From Actinoplanes sp040639655 (lineage in GTDB: Bacteria > Actinomycetota > Actinomycetes > Mycobacteriales > Micromonosporaceae), in assembly GCF_040639655.1 (NCBI RefSeq), contig NZ_JBFAAI010000031.1, positions 1 to 64,000 on the forward strand: a DNA stretch of 64,000 nt. The letters run 5' to 3'. The position numbers were made by a program, and so were the translations under genes. Each line of letters begins with the position of its first letter. The first letter of the stretch is position 1. The notes under the pieces were generated by a model. The model was given only the letters and a program-made list of their open reading frames with translations. It did no database searches and was not told the origin of the DNA. Positions 41,756-52,700 of the stretch are shown here, in pieces.

Positions 41756-42949
41756 ATGGCTGCCACGATTCTGATCGGCGAGGTCGACGCCGACCTACGC
41801 CACACATTCACCAGGCTGTTCACCCGCGCCGGCTACACGGTCCTCACCGCGCCTGACGCTCATACCGCCCTGGACACCGCGGTACGGGAAACACCGGACC
41901 TGGTGATCCTCAACCTGTTCGGCGATGACGGCCCGGAAGTCTGCCGGGCGCTGCACGCCGATGCCCGCACCGCCGGCACACCCATCATCGTGATGACCGC
42001 CGACCTGTACCCCGACGCCGTCGCCGCCGCACGAGCCGGCGCCGAGGACTACCTGACGAAGCCGTTCGACAACGCCAACCTGCTCGACCACGCCCACGCC
42101 CTGCTGCAGAACGCTGCAGCGACGCACCGTCGGCCGGTCGGGACGCACACACCCCCGGCAAGGCTCGGCCGTGCCCGGCGACCGCCGGCGGTGCCCGTGC
42201 CGACAGCGGCACCGTCGGGCCTGGGCCCTCTCGCGCACAACCTGGCCGCGCTCGCGGAAACCCCCGAAGACGCGGTCACCCTCGACACCCAACTCGCAAC
42301 GATCGCGCAGCTGGCCGTCGACCGGGTCGCCGCCGTCGACTACGCCTCCATCACCGCGCTGCGCGACGACACCCCCACCACCGTCGCGGCCAACAGCGAC
42401 CTGGCCCGCGCCGTCGACCACGCCCAGTACACCGCCGGCGGCGGCCCCTGCGTGCAGGCCCTCGCCGACGCCGCACCGGTCGCCGTCGACGCCATCGCCA
42501 CGACCATGACCTGGCCCGGCTTCCGTGACACCGCCGTGAAACTGGGGCTGCAGGCGTCGGTGTCCATCCCGCTGATCACCGGCAGCGGTGCCACCCTCGC
42601 CGTGCTGAACCTGCACGGGCGCGACGCCGCCGCGATGGCCCCGCTGATCATCGGAGTCTGGGCCGTCTACGACCCCGACCGGCCCATGCCCGCCGGAACC
42701 AGCGACCCGATGCCGGCGCTCGAGGCCGGTGCAGAGGAACTACTCACCGGCTTTGCCCGGGCCCTGGAAGTACGCGCCACCATCCAATGCGCCATCGCCC
42801 TCATCATCAATCGCGCCAACGCCACCGCTGCCAACGCCTACCTCAGGCTGCGAGCCCACGCCGCCGCCACCGGTACCAGCCTGAGCACCGCGGCGAGCAC
42901 CCTGATCGCCCACCCCACGCTGAACCCACCCGACACGACACGAGCGTGA
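41756..42949 (+). CDS. REC-GAF-ANTAR regulator with non-canonical receiver
   Basis: A 397-residue protein from ATG 41756 (GGAGAGG upstream). Residues 5-120 form a receiver domain, 165-310 a GAF domain (LAVDRVAAVDYASITALRDD, AGGGPCVQALADAAPVAVDA, SVSIPLITGSGATLAVLNL) and 325-390 an ANTAR RNA-binding domain. The expected phospho-acceptor position is Asn53 (LVILNLFGDDG) and the first acidic pair is GEVDAD, so phosphorylation is doubtful. ANTAR domains bind paired hairpins in mRNA and prevent termination. The ANTAR core here is divergent, lacking the usual AKG motif. Confidence 0.82.
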   Translation: MAATILIGEVDADLRHTFTRLFTRAGYTVLTAPDAHTALDTAVRETPDLVILNLFGDDGPEVCRALHADARTAGTPIIVMTADLYPDAVAAARAGAEDYLTKPFDNANLLDHAHALLQNAAATHRRPVGTHTPPARLGRARRPPAVPVPTAAPSGLGPLAHNLAALAETPEDAVTLDTQLATIAQLAVDRVAAVDYASITALRDDTPTTVAANSDLARAVDHAQYTAGGGPCVQALADAAPVAVDAIATTMTWPGFRDTAVKLGLQASVSIPLITGSGATLAVLNLHGRDAAAMAPLIIGVWAVYDPDRPMPAGTSDPMPALEAGAEELLTGFARALEVRATIQCAIALIINRANATAANAYLRLRAHAAATGTSLSTAASTLIAHPTLNPPDTTRA

Positions 42950-43381
42950 CACGGCCCCATCGCCGGTTGCCGGAGTACTCCGGTCGGCTCCCATCGACAC
43001 CGGCCGCCAGGACACGATCCGCTCCGCCCGCGCTACTAGACCTCTGCAACGACCCCGTCCTGCGTGATACTCAGGTGGCCGTTCAGCAACAACGACTTGG
43101 TCGCCGCCGTGCTACACATGGCCGATGTCGGGCACCACCCGCATCACAGCACCGACAGCTGCTGCCCGTATGCCAGCCGGTGACCGGACCTCCCGCGTCC
43201 GGGGGTCCGCACGTTGTGGAGGTGACGGCGGAACCTGTGCGCTCAATCATGACGTGACGCTGCACGACGTCGCTGAACTCGGAACCCGGCGTTTGCACCG
43301 GTGCTTGGGCCGTCGATCAGGTTTTCGCAGGGGAAGCGGCAGAAGACCTGATCTTCGGCTTCGCACCCGACTGGTGGGGCG
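42950..43381. other. Intergenic stretch, no gene recognised
   Basis: Short frames only, none with a start signal and family motif. A frame reading AWAVDQVFAGEAAEDLIFGF near 43303-43370 may be protein debris. Confidence 0.35.
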
Positions 43382-45481
43382 TCAGCGATACCGGGCTGCG
43401 GGTGCGGCGCCGGTTGTTGTTGCCGGCAATTGCTCCGACGGTGGTGCGCGCCGCTCGGCGGGTAGCCGGACGGTGATCGTGGTGCCGGGCGGGTTGTCGT
43501 CGGTGGTGGCGGTGATCGTTCCACCGTGTTGCTCGATGATGGTCCGGGCCAGTGACAGTCCCAGCCCGGTGCCGGGGACAGCGTTCGTGAGGGCGTCCTG
43601 GGTACGGAAGAAGCGCTGGAAGAGCCGTTCGCGTTCAGCCGCGGGAATGATCTGCCCGGTGTTGGACACGGTGAGCAGCGTGGCCGGTCCGTCAGCGATG
43701 ACGGTCGCCCTTATGTGGCTGGCGTCGTCGGCCCAGTCGACGGCGTTGGCGAGAAGTTCGTCGACGACCTGGGCGAGTCGGCGCGGGTCGCCCCAGAGAA
43801 CTGCTTCGTCAGGTACGTCGACGTCCACGGTGACATCCTTGTCGGCGAGCCGGGTGCGGGCGGTGTCGGCGGCAGCGCGCAGGACGGCGCTCAGGTCCAT
43901 GCGTCGGGAATCCAGTGTCACGTGGCCGGACTGCAGGCCGGCGATGTCGAGGAGTTTGTCGACGATGATCTGCAGGCGGCCGGTGTTGCGCTGCATCACC
44001 TGCAGCATTTGGGCTCGATCGCCGGCCGGCAGGTCGGGGTCGTCGATCATCAGTGTGGTGTACGACAGGATGCTGGTCAGTGGCGTGCGGATCTCGTGTC
44101 CGACCAGGGCGATGTATTCGTCGCGGCTGTGCCCGAGTTCGGTGGTCAGATCCCAGCCGCGGCGACGTTCAAGGAATTGCCCGATGTGGGCGGCGATGCC
44201 CGTCATGACGGCAGTGCGGACATCGTCGGGATGTTCGGTGTACGCGCTGTAACAGGTCACAACGCCGCGGGTGACCGATCCGATCGGCACCGGCACGGCC
44301 ACCGCCGAGCGCAGCAGACCCCAATCGAGAGTCTGTGCGCGTGCGTCGGCGTCGGCGCTCAAGTCCGTGGCCCAGACCGCCTCGGAGGTCTGCCAGGCTC
44401 GTCCGGGCATACCCTGACCATGGCCGAGCCGGTCCGGCAATCCTGGCGGCAACATGTCCCGCTCATCGGTCCACCACAGATGCCGCTGCAGGACGTTGCC
44501 GACCTCGTCGATGGTCCAAAACTCGGTGGCCGCCCAATCGAGCATCCGCCCGATGGTCGTGATGACCCCGCGCAGGAGCTCGTCGGCAGGGCTGGTGTCG
44601 GAGCCGGACAACATGCGCCGGATCGTCAGCTCGCAGTCCTTCAACACGGCCGCAGTGTGCCGTTGGGTCACGTCCTGCAACGTGACCACGGCGCCCAGCG
44701 ACTCGCCGTCCGCGTCGATGATGGGCTGTGCGTCGGCGAGCAGCGTCGAAGGTCGCTGCTGCTGCCGTTCAACCATGATTTCGGACTCGTGCAGGTGCTC
44801 GCCGGCGAGGGCCCGCAGCAGGGGCCCCAATGCGGGGGGCAGCATCGCGGCAGAGGTCTGGGCGGCCTCCTGCCGGGTCCATGTCCTCAGGTCGATGTCG
44901 TTGGGCAACTCGCCGTTAAGGTCCTGATTCGCCTTGTTCGAGAAGATCAGCCACCCGGCGGCGTCGCATGCGGCTACACCGGTCTGCAAGCTGTCGAGCA
45001 GGGCTATGAGAAGCCTTTGCGCGTCATCCGCCCGCACCGCGGAGCGTTGTTCGCCCACGAGCGCCGTGCACGCCTGCGCCCCTCGGTCCACCGCGGTGAG
45101 ATGCTCCGGCTGCCATTGCCGCGGCTGGTAGTCCAGCACCGCGCACACTCCCGCGACCGCGCCGTCGCCGTCACGGATCGGATAGCCCAGATAAGCGCGT
45201 TCCCCCGCCGCACCCGCCGCCGGTACCCGGTCATCAGCGAGGACGTCGCTGATGACAACGGGGACTCCCTGCGAGATCACCAGCCTGCCCAGCGCCGACG
45301 ATACGGGTACCGAGGGAGAACGCGCCCAGTGCGATGGCAGACCGTATGCGCCGACCAGCCGTAACTGTTCACCGTCCAGCAGGTGAACCACCGCGGCGGG
45401 CGCTTGCGCGGCCTGCGCCACCAGCGTCAGCAGATGATCGGCTGCAGCCTGCGGCAATGCAGGCCCGGACCGCAGATTCAT
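43382..45481 (-). CDS. Cytoplasmic GAF-PAS-GAF histidine kinase
   Basis: A kinase of about 699 residues from ATG 45481 (GGAGCGG upstream). It has no membrane helix. Order: GAF (about 15-160; AAVVHLLDGEQLRLVGAYGL, VISDVLADDRVPA), PAS (170-305; LLDSLQTGVAACDAAGWLIF), GAF (310-445; GQGMPGRAWQTSEAVWATDL), HisKA with H-box LVGHEIRTPLTSILSYTTL (His near 458) and HATPase (ELLANAVDWA, NTGQII, GTGLGLSLA). The front of the frame upstream of 45481 is IS5-like transposase debris, not part of the protein. Confidence 0.87.
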   Translation of the reverse strand: MNLRSGPALPQAAADHLLTLVAQAAQAPAAVVHLLDGEQLRLVGAYGLPSHWARSPSVPVSSALGRLVISQGVPVVISDVLADDRVPAAGAAGERAYLGYPIRDGDGAVAGVCAVLDYQPRQWQPEHLTAVDRGAQACTALVGEQRSAVRADDAQRLLIALLDSLQTGVAACDAAGWLIFSNKANQDLNGELPNDIDLRTWTRQEAAQTSAAMLPPALGPLLRALAGEHLHESEIMVERQQQRPSTLLADAQPIIDADGESLGAVVTLQDVTQRHTAAVLKDCELTIRRMLSGSDTSPADELLRGVITTIGRMLDWAATEFWTIDEVGNVLQRHLWWTDERDMLPPGLPDRLGHGQGMPGRAWQTSEAVWATDLSADADARAQTLDWGLLRSAVAVPVPIGSVTRGVVTCYSAYTEHPDDVRTAVMTGIAAHIGQFLERRRGWDLTTELGHSRDEYIALVGHEIRTPLTSILSYTTLMIDDPDLPAGDRAQMLQVMQRNTGRLQIIVDKLLDIAGLQSGHVTLDSRRMDLSAVLRAAADTARTRLADKDVTVDVDVPDEAVLWGDPRRLAQVVDELLANAVDWADDASHIRATVIADGPATLLTVSNTGQIIPAAERERLFQRFFRTQDALTNAVPGTGLGLSLARTIIEQHGGTITATTDDNPPGTTITVRLPAERRAPPSEQLPATTTGAAPAARYR

Positions 45482-45643
45482 CCGGACCCGCTCCGAGCCG
45501 ACGCCGTCGGCCGCACGACGTCGGCCCGGCTCGTCCCGTTGCGTATCGGCAAAAGCCACGAAAGAAATATTACCGTCATTAATCGCAGATCGTACGCCGA
45601 CCACGACCCAGGCCGTATTTCGTAGAGCGCGGAGCCATAGGTT

Positions 45644-45812
45644 GATGGCGGCGCCCACCTTTCGACCCTTTGGCCTTGCGGTGCGGGTCCTGGTCGGCCT
45701 TGCGGGATGCACACCCGGATCCCGCGGATCGCAGGTGGGCCCGGTTGGCCTTGAAGGTGTACGCCTTGTCGGCCAGCAAGAGGTCCGGCCGGGTCCGTGG
45801 CCGGCCGCCACC
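45644..45812 (-). mobile_element. IS5-like transposase fragment
   Basis: The leftward frame reads GGRPRTRPDLLLADKAYTFK, ANRAHLRSAG and, after small frame slips, KADQDPHRKAKGSKGGR. This is the DDE-region signature of actinobacterial IS5-type transposases (RPRTRPD..LADKAYSS.ANR). Only about 55 codons survive and no ends are visible. Confidence 0.65.
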
Positions 45813-45955
45813 GGTCCCTACACGTTGACCCTGCCCGACCTGAGGGGACGCACCTACCGGGCGCTGCGCGCCTGGTTCGACCCGGCCTGCGCGTCTGTGG
45901 GGTCCTGCATGTCGCCGGCGTACTGCGCGCACTGGCCCCCGGGCACCGCCGGAAT

Positions 45956-47569
45956 CTAGCGGAGGCTCGAAAGGCCGGACGCCCTCGGCAGGGTCACGGT
46001 GAAGGTGGTGCCGTGGATACCGTCGCTGGTGTAGTCGACGGTGCCGTGGTGGTGATCGATGAGCGCTTTGGTGACCGATAGACCGAGCCCGGTGCCGGGG
46101 CTGTCGGAGGCCAGGGCGGTGGTGGCTCGGTAGAACGGGGTGAAGATCCGGCGCTTCTCGGCAGGAGGGATACCGATGCCGGTGTCGGTGATCGCGCAGC
46201 TGACGTACTCGTCGTGCACGGCCAGGTGCACGGTTATCCGACCGCCGTTCGGGGTGTACTTCACGGCGTTGCTGAGCAGATTGTCGACGACCTGCCGTAA
46301 GCGGCCCGGGTCGCCGTCGACGAGCGCTCGCGCGCTCAGCATGGCGGTGATGGTCTGATCTTTGGCGTCGGCTGCGACACGTATGGCATCGAGGGCTTCA
46401 TCGACGATGTCGCACAGGTCGAGAATCTCTGGATGTAGCGCGAACTGCCCCGATGACAGTTGCTGGTGGTCGAGCAGGTCGTCTATCAGTGTGGACATCC
46501 GTTCGGCGTTGCGGCAGATGCCCTCCACGTCTTCGTGATGATCCGTGTTCAGTCGCTCGTCGCCGCGCATGAGGTTCCCGTAGCCAAGGACCGCGGCCAG
46601 CGGGTTTCGTAACTCATGGGTGACCAGGGCGACGAAGTGTTCTTTCGTGCGGGCCAGCTCGACTTCGAGTTCTTCGGCCCGCCGGCGTTCCAGATACTGC
46701 CCAACTTGCGCGGCGATGCCGGTCAGCAAAGAAACGAGGATGTCCTTCGGATCTTCGATTTCTTCGCCGAAGAAGGCCAGGACGCCGAGCGTTCGCGCTC
46801 CGCTGCGGACGGGCACGAGGAGGGTGACGTGCAGGCCTACCTCGGCCGCTATGGCGCTACGGGGCGTGCGGGCCCAGTTGGCCAGGTCCGAGATCCACAG
46901 CGGTTCACCGGTCTCGGCCACCAACCACAGCGACCCCACCCCTTCGGGGTAGCGGTCCACCTGAAAAGCGGTGAAGTCCCGTCCTAGGTCGCTCCATCGG
47001 GCCACACAGTGAAACGCCTGCCCATGCTCAGCAGGCATCCACATCTCTGCGTACGGCCATTGCAAGCTGCTGGCAATAGCTTGCAGCACCGCAGCAGCCG
47101 CCTGGCCGGTATCCGGCACTTGCGACAGGGCATTACTGACCGCCAGTTCACAGCCCCGGAAACGTTCCGCTCGATACTGATCGGTGATGTCGTGGGCGAA
47201 GGCGTAGAACTGCAACCCGTCGTCGGTGTTGACCGGCGCGAAGGTCAACTCGATGTGCAGCCGGTGGCCGTCCCGATGACACGCCGGCAGTCGTAATCGC
47301 TGCCCCAGTCGCCGGCCCTCCCCTCCAGTCACCAGCCGGGCCACCCCGCTTCGGTGCGCTTCACGATGAGACGCCGGGATGATCAACTCGGAGACCGGCC
47401 GACCTATGGCCTCACGCGCGGTGTAGCCGAACGTGACTTCCGCAGCAGGGTTCCAATAGGTGACACGTTCATCTTGGTCGATGGCGATGAACGCCTCCAG
47501 CGCGGTGCCCAGAACCAGGTCAAGACTCAACTGAGCGGATAGGGTCCCCGCACGGCCAGCACGGTGCAT
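45956..47569 (-). CDS. PAS-GAF histidine kinase
   Basis: A 537-residue soluble kinase from ATG 47569 with GAGGGGG upstream. Order: PAS (about 15-135; ALEAFIAIDQDERVTYWNPA, FGYTAREAIGRPVSELI), GAF (145-300; WLVAETGEPLWISDLANWAR), HisKA with H-box LVTHELRNPLAAVLGYGNL (His near 318), HATPase with NLLSNAVKYTPNGG, DTGIGIPP and GTGLGLSVT. It follows the same plan as the neighbouring kinase at 43.4-45.5 kb, suggesting an old duplication. The frame continues upstream into a pseudogene. Confidence 0.87.
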   Translation of the reverse strand: MHRAGRAGTLSAQLSLDLVLGTALEAFIAIDQDERVTYWNPAAEVTFGYTAREAIGRPVSELIIPASHREAHRSGVARLVTGGEGRRLGQRLRLPACHRDGHRLHIELTFAPVNTDDGLQFYAFAHDITDQYRAERFRGCELAVSNALSQVPDTGQAAAAVLQAIASSLQWPYAEMWMPAEHGQAFHCVARWSDLGRDFTAFQVDRYPEGVGSLWLVAETGEPLWISDLANWARTPRSAIAAEVGLHVTLLVPVRSGARTLGVLAFFGEEIEDPKDILVSLLTGIAAQVGQYLERRRAEELEVELARTKEHFVALVTHELRNPLAAVLGYGNLMRGDERLNTDHHEDVEGICRNAERMSTLIDDLLDHQQLSSGQFALHPEILDLCDIVDEALDAIRVAADAKDQTITAMLSARALVDGDPGRLRQVVDNLLSNAVKYTPNGGRITVHLAVHDEYVSCAITDTGIGIPPAEKRRIFTPFYRATTALASDSPGTGLGLSVTKALIDHHHGTVDYTSDGIHGTTFTVTLPRASGLSSLR

Positions 47570-47779
47570 GTCGCCCCCTCTACCACCGCATCGCGCCCAG
47601 GTCTCGAGTGTGCTCCAGGGAGCAATAACATCAACCTGTATTGTCCGCCTACCGAGCCGGACACGGGGATGATTAGGTCGAGCAGTCACAGTTTGGGCCG
47701 TGTGGCGCTGGTCGTGTCGTGGACGATCACCACGACGGCCGCGCCGCGTCCGGACGGCGGGCCCGCGTGGGTCATTGTC

Positions 47780-48640
47780 AGCGGCCACGAGGCGTAGATG
47801 GTCACCGGTGTTGGACAATTGCGCCTCGCGTAGTCCTCCCCCGTGCCGCACCGCGTTGGTGAGCAGCTCCGGGAGCACGAGATCCATGTCTTCGTACAAC
47901 TCGCGCCGTGGTGGCCGGGTGAGCAGTTCGGGCAGGATGCGCCTGGCCCAGTTGCGGCCTTCCGTACTGACAGTGGCGTCCAGGGAGTGTGGTGGTCGCC
48001 AGGTAGCGGTGCGCTGTCCGAGGTCAGGCGGCATGGGTTCAGCGGTGATGGTTGCGATGCGGGAAGCGTCGAGCGCTTCGGCCGCCGACCGGGCGAGCCG
48101 CTCGGCAGCTTGCACGTCGCTTGCCGTGAACGGTTCTCGACCGTCGAGTTCACGCAGCAGTGTCATAGCGCCCAGCAGGGCGCCAGCCGAGGTGTAAAGC
48201 GGCACCACAATGGAACTGGTGATACCCAGCCCTTCGAATTGAGCCTTCTGCTGCGCGGTCGCCGCCGTGGCATTCAGCATGGCCGGCCCGACGTGCGGCA
48301 GATAGCGAGGTGATCCCCGTGGCCGTCACTCGCCCGGCACCGCAGGCGTCGCCCGTGCGTACTGGCATTTCGGCAGCCCACTGCCGGACCACCGGCTCAC
48401 GCTCGGTATCACGGTGGCGCAACGTCCCCATTTCCAACAGCTCACCGTCAACTGGCTGCGTCAGACCCAGGTCAGTCAGTGAAACTGCTAAACCTGCGCG
48501 TAAAGCGTCGACGACGGACGCACGTGCAACGCGCACCAGTCCGCCCACGCGGGCACCAGCGCGTCGCCCAGTAGATCAGCGGTGGTGAACCAGTCGGACG
48601 CTGGCTGCAGCCACTGCTCGACAGGCCAGCTCACAGGTGT
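47780..48640 (-). pseudogene. Frameshifted GAF / RsbW-type ATPase gene remnant
   Basis: Reading leftward in three frames gives continuous homology: VEQWLQPASDWFTTADLLGD and LVPAWADWCALHV, then GELLEMGTLRHRDTEREPVV and GDACGAGRVTATGIT, then RYLPHVGPAMLNATAATAQQ and GITSSIVVPLYTSAGALLGA, and finally a HATPase_c_2 stretch (GRNWARRILPELL, DLVLPELLTNAVRHGGG). Intact relatives are GAF-containing SpoIIE/RsbW-type sensors. At least two frameshifts and a lost end mark it as inactive. Confidence 0.6.
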
Positions 48641-49229
48641 TTCTGGTGGCACCGGGCCTACCGTTCCAGAGGGGGGTCTTGTGACTCAGCCGCGGTTGTT
48701 CGCGCCCGGCCGGCACGATGGCCGGCCGGACACCCACACCGTGACGGACGACGTACTGCTACTTCTTCTTGGACTTGTCTTCCCCCTTGCCCTTCTTGCT
48801 TTTCTTCGCCACTGACGGAACCGCCTTCGAATGAGGTGCGAACGGACCAGAGAGCCAGCTCAGGTGCAGTTCGTTCTGCAATCCAGACTGCCGGAGAACG
48901 GTTCATGATTCGTCACCCGCCAGGGGTGAAGCCGTCGCGGCATCCGGTCATGAGCTCGGGCCCGAGTTGCGTGACATCATGCGGTCGCGGGTGAAATGCC
49001 GGTCGGGACAGACGATGCCGCGCTGAGAGTTTCAGCGCCAGGTGCCGACGCAAACGGACGTTGAGCTGCTCGAATCTGCTCGTCGGCAGGAGCCGCGCTG
49101 CTCCCGGCGCCCTAGACGGTCAAGTCCTAACTGAGGTCAGTGGTCGCACGCCGGATCCGAGCGTTTCACCGTGGGCCGAGGACTTACTCGTCCAGGCTTT
49201 GGTCCGGTCACCTGACGTGGCAAACGGCG
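48641..49229. other. Intergenic stretch with a lysine-rich mini-frame
   Basis: No family-supported gene. A leftward frame ending at 48759 encodes a striking tail (VAKKSKKGKGEDKSKKK) preceded by LQNELHLSWLSGPF; it might be the end of a decayed gene or a tiny basic protein. Confidence 0.3.
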
Positions 49230-49658
49230 TCAGCGTCGCCGGGTCGACCACGCTCGGAGCGCTCCCACGGCGATCACCGCGATGATCAGCAGTGGGCACA
49301 GGAGCAGGGTGTTCAGGCCGGTGGTGCGGGGTTGGACCTCGGTGGCGGTGGTGCTCGTCGCGTCGGCTTGCACCTCGGAACCGGCGGGGTATTCGGTCGT
49401 GGATTCGAAGGTCACCTGCCGTACGGGCTGGTCGTCGTCCGGGGTGAAGTCGCCGGCGCAGGTCCACTGGACCCGCTGGGCGCCGGAGGTCGCGGGGTTG
49501 CACACGGCGATGACCATCGTGCCGGACTGGCCGAACAGTCGCGCCTGGTAGGTGGACGGTGGCATCCAGACCAGACCGCCGCAGACCAGCACCAGGACGA
49601 TCACTGCCAGCCAGGAGGCGGGTTTGTTCAACGTGGCCCGGCCGTCGGGAAGGGCAAG
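49230..49658 (-). CDS. Two-helix membrane protein of unknown function
   Basis: About 142 residues if started at TTG 49658, just after the hairpin at 49666-49698; the frame is open back to 49757 but that would run through the hairpin. A helix (SWLAVIVLVLVCGGLVW) leads to an extracellular domain with one cysteine pair (AVCNP, WTCAGD) and then a second helix (LLLCPLLIIAVIAVGAL) with a basic end. Unknown family. The start is uncertain. Confidence 0.55.
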   Translation of the reverse strand, partial: LALPDGRATLNKPASWLAVIVLVLVCGGLVWMPPSTYQARLFGQSGTMVIAVCNPATSGAQRVQWTCAGDFTPDDDQPVRQVTFESTTEYPAGSEVQADATSTTATEVQPRTTGLNTLLLCPLLIIAVIAVGALRAWSTRRR

Positions 49659-49665
49659 GCGGCAC

Positions 49666-49698
49666 CGCCCCGGCCGGCGTGGAAGCCCGGCCGGGGCG
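49666..49698 (-). terminator. Hairpin terminator after the FN3/beta-propeller gene
   Basis: CGCCCCGGCCGG and its exact complement form a 12-base stem with a 9-base loop, about 25 bases downstream of the stop at 49723. Confidence 0.6.
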
Positions 49699-49722
49699 AA
49701 CGGGTGGGTGAGACCCGTTCCG

Positions 49723-52700
49723 CTAGTTGAAGTACTGGGCCCAAACCCCGCCCCCACAGTCGTCGTCGCAGGCGTATGACGCGCTCCACAGCAGCATACG
49801 GCCGTCCGAGGTGAGGTCGAAACTCAAGTCGTAGAAGCCGAAATCATCGGCCGGGCGACCGAGCTTGGCCGACATGCCGAGTGCGGCACTGTAGACATAG
49901 CCCACCTCGAGCTCGCTGCCCTGAGAGTAGGACAGCGTCGTGCCATCGGCCGAGAGCTCGTTCGGGGCCACCTGCATTCCGGCCGGTGCAGGCAGGACGA
50001 TATCGGTCACCCCGACTCGTGCGCTGCCCACCGGCTTGATCACGATTCCGGACTTCTTCGCGGCAGTGGAGCCGGGATCGTTGTAGCTGAAGGTGATCTT
50101 CGCACCGTCGCCGGACAGGACCGGGCGCCACGACTCCTCCTTGGCCCGGGGGGTGGGGGTCAGGTCGGTGGTAATCCCGGTGGACGCGTCCCAGAGCAGG
50201 GCGTGGCGCTGCGCCACGCCGCTGACCACAGCGGCGTCCTCGTAGGCGATTCGGGTACCCGAGCCGGAGAGTGAGAACCAACCGACCTGGCGAGCACCGG
50301 CGGTGCAGGACGACTGCAGGAAGCAGTTGTCGATCTGCTGGGCGGGGCCGCCGGCGACCCGGCGATACAGGTGCGCGGTGATGTCGCCGTACGCGAAGGC
50401 CACAACCGTGCCGTCGTCGCTGAGCCGAGGCGCACCTGGGTAGTTGTCGGCGGCCAGGCCGGCAGTGGCGTTCCAGGTGGCCTTGGTATCGATGTTGTGC
50501 ACGTACAGCGACCCGAATCCGGTGCCGGTCGAGTAGGCCACCACCGAGCCGTCGGCGTTGCTGGCAAAGCCGGGTGGCAGCGCGCTCGTGCTCCCCGGCA
50601 TCCGGACGAAGCCACCGGCCGTTACCGGGGTGCGGCCGTCCAGCGCCCGGGAGGCCAGCACGATCTCACCGGTGGTGAGGTCCTTGCGCACCAGGTACTG
50701 CACCGCGCTACCGGCCGTCGCGATCTCCGGTGGCGCCAGATTGCTCTGTGCCTCCACGAGGAAGAAGGCGAACCGGCCGTTGCCCGAGACGGCGACGCCG
50801 TGCACACCGGCCATGCTTCGAGCGTCGGGCTTACCCAGCTCGTCGACCGCCACGTCGGTGCGGTAGCCGATCCGAACCGGGCTCTCGCCCGGCACGACGG
50901 CGTTGGACACCGCCGGTGGCCCAGCACCACGATCGTTGGTGGCACGGACATAGATCAGGTACGAGACATCCGGCGCCAGCCCGCGCACCCGCACCGTGGT
51001 GGCCGAGCCCTCGACCCGGGTGGTGGCCGTGGGCGGGAACGTGGTGAGCACGTACCCGTTCACCGGGTGACCGCCGTCGTCCCCGGCCGCGGTCCACGTG
51101 ACGGTGGCGGACAGCGGTCCGGCTGTGGCCGTCACGCCCGCCGGAGCGCCCGGTGGGCCGCCGCCGACGACGACGCTGCCCCGGGCCCGCAGGTCGGGAT
51201 GGAAGATGTCGGCCGGGCTGAACGCCTCGACGGTGGCCACCCCGTTGCGATCCGAGGTGAACCGGCCGTCACTGTCGATCGTGCCCGGACCCTCGACCAC
51301 CCGCCATTGAACCTGAGTGTCGAGGGGATAGCCGGTGACCGACACGTCGAAATCCAGGGGGGTGTTGACCTGGACCTTCGATCTGGCCGGTGTCACCTTG
51401 AGGCCGATGAAGGGCCCACCCGAGTTCTTCAGCGTGTAGAAGGTGTTGAGCAGGTGATCGTTTCGCCAGTCGATCTCTTTGCCGAAGAAGCGCTTAGACT
51501 TGACGAACGCGCCGAGCTCGGCCCCCGCCCGGACCTCCCACCACGGATTCTGGGTGGTGTCGGCTTTGACGTGCAGGTAGGGGCGCGCCACGATGCCCGG
51601 ACCGGCGGCGCCGTAGAAGTACAGCGTGCACTCGACCGGGAGCAGCAGCTTGGCTTGCGCGTCGCCGTACAGCCGCAGGTCCGACTGGCCCGAGCCACCG
51701 TCGTCGATCTTCGTGGCGGTGACGGTGGTGTTCTTCGTGGTGAGCTCGGCGCCGAACTCCCGTTTGTAATCGGCGGCCAAGGTCACGCCGACCGACCCGT
51801 CCACCTCGAACCGGATCTTGACGTCGAACTCCAGGCAGATGATCACCGGGACCGGCCCGAGTTGCACGTTGAAGCAGCGGCCCTTGATCTTCCCGATGGT
51901 CCACTCCTTGTCGTACTCGCCGAGTGCGCCCATCTTGAACCGGGTCTCGATCCGGGTGGCTGCGGTGAGCCGGAACTTGGTGTTGATGCCGGAACTGGTG
52001 ATGTCGACGTCGGCTGAGCCCTTCGGGGTCAGCTCGAACTGGGTTTCCGCCTTCCCGCCGCCGCCCTCGACGTTGCTGCCGATGTCGTACGCCAGCTCGA
52101 CGACCAGCGTGCCGTCCCGCAAACCGACACTCGGCGCGGCGGACGCCGCCGCAGCGCCGGCGCGGAGCGTCTTGCCTTTCAGGGTCGGCTCGCGTAGCCG
52201 TACTCCGGGTACGAGCGGCACGAAGCTCTGCACGTCGGAGGTGTCGAGCACCGAGTTGAGCGCGAGCGAGCCGTCGGTGTAGATCTCGTCAAGACCGGCC
52301 TCCACGGTGGACAACGCCGTGAGACCGCCGGACGTGCTCACGTCGGTGACCCGGCGCAGCATGCCGCGCTCGGCCACCGGCGTCGGTGGCACCACGATCA
52401 GATCACCGGCGTAGGCCGGCGCGTCGTCCCCGTCGAAGATCAGCGTGCCGTCCTGGTGGACGGTGCGGATCTGCGCCGCCTGCTCGGTGGTGAACACCGT
52501 GAACGCGTCCTTGAAGGCCAGCTTGGGCAGCACCGGCTGGGTCGCCGTGCTCGCAACGCCGGTGCCGGCGGCGTTGGTGGCCGTCACCGCGAAGGTGTAG
52601 TTCGTGGTCGCCGTCAGCCCCGTCAGTACCGCGCTGGTCCCGGTGGTCGTGGCGGTTACCGTGCCCGGCGTCGCCCTCACCGTGTAGCTGGTGACCGTGC

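Noticed and set aside
45482..45811. An N-terminal extension of the GAF-PAS-GAF kinase
   Set aside because: This stretch is transposase debris in another frame; the kinase has its own ATG and ribosome site at 45481.
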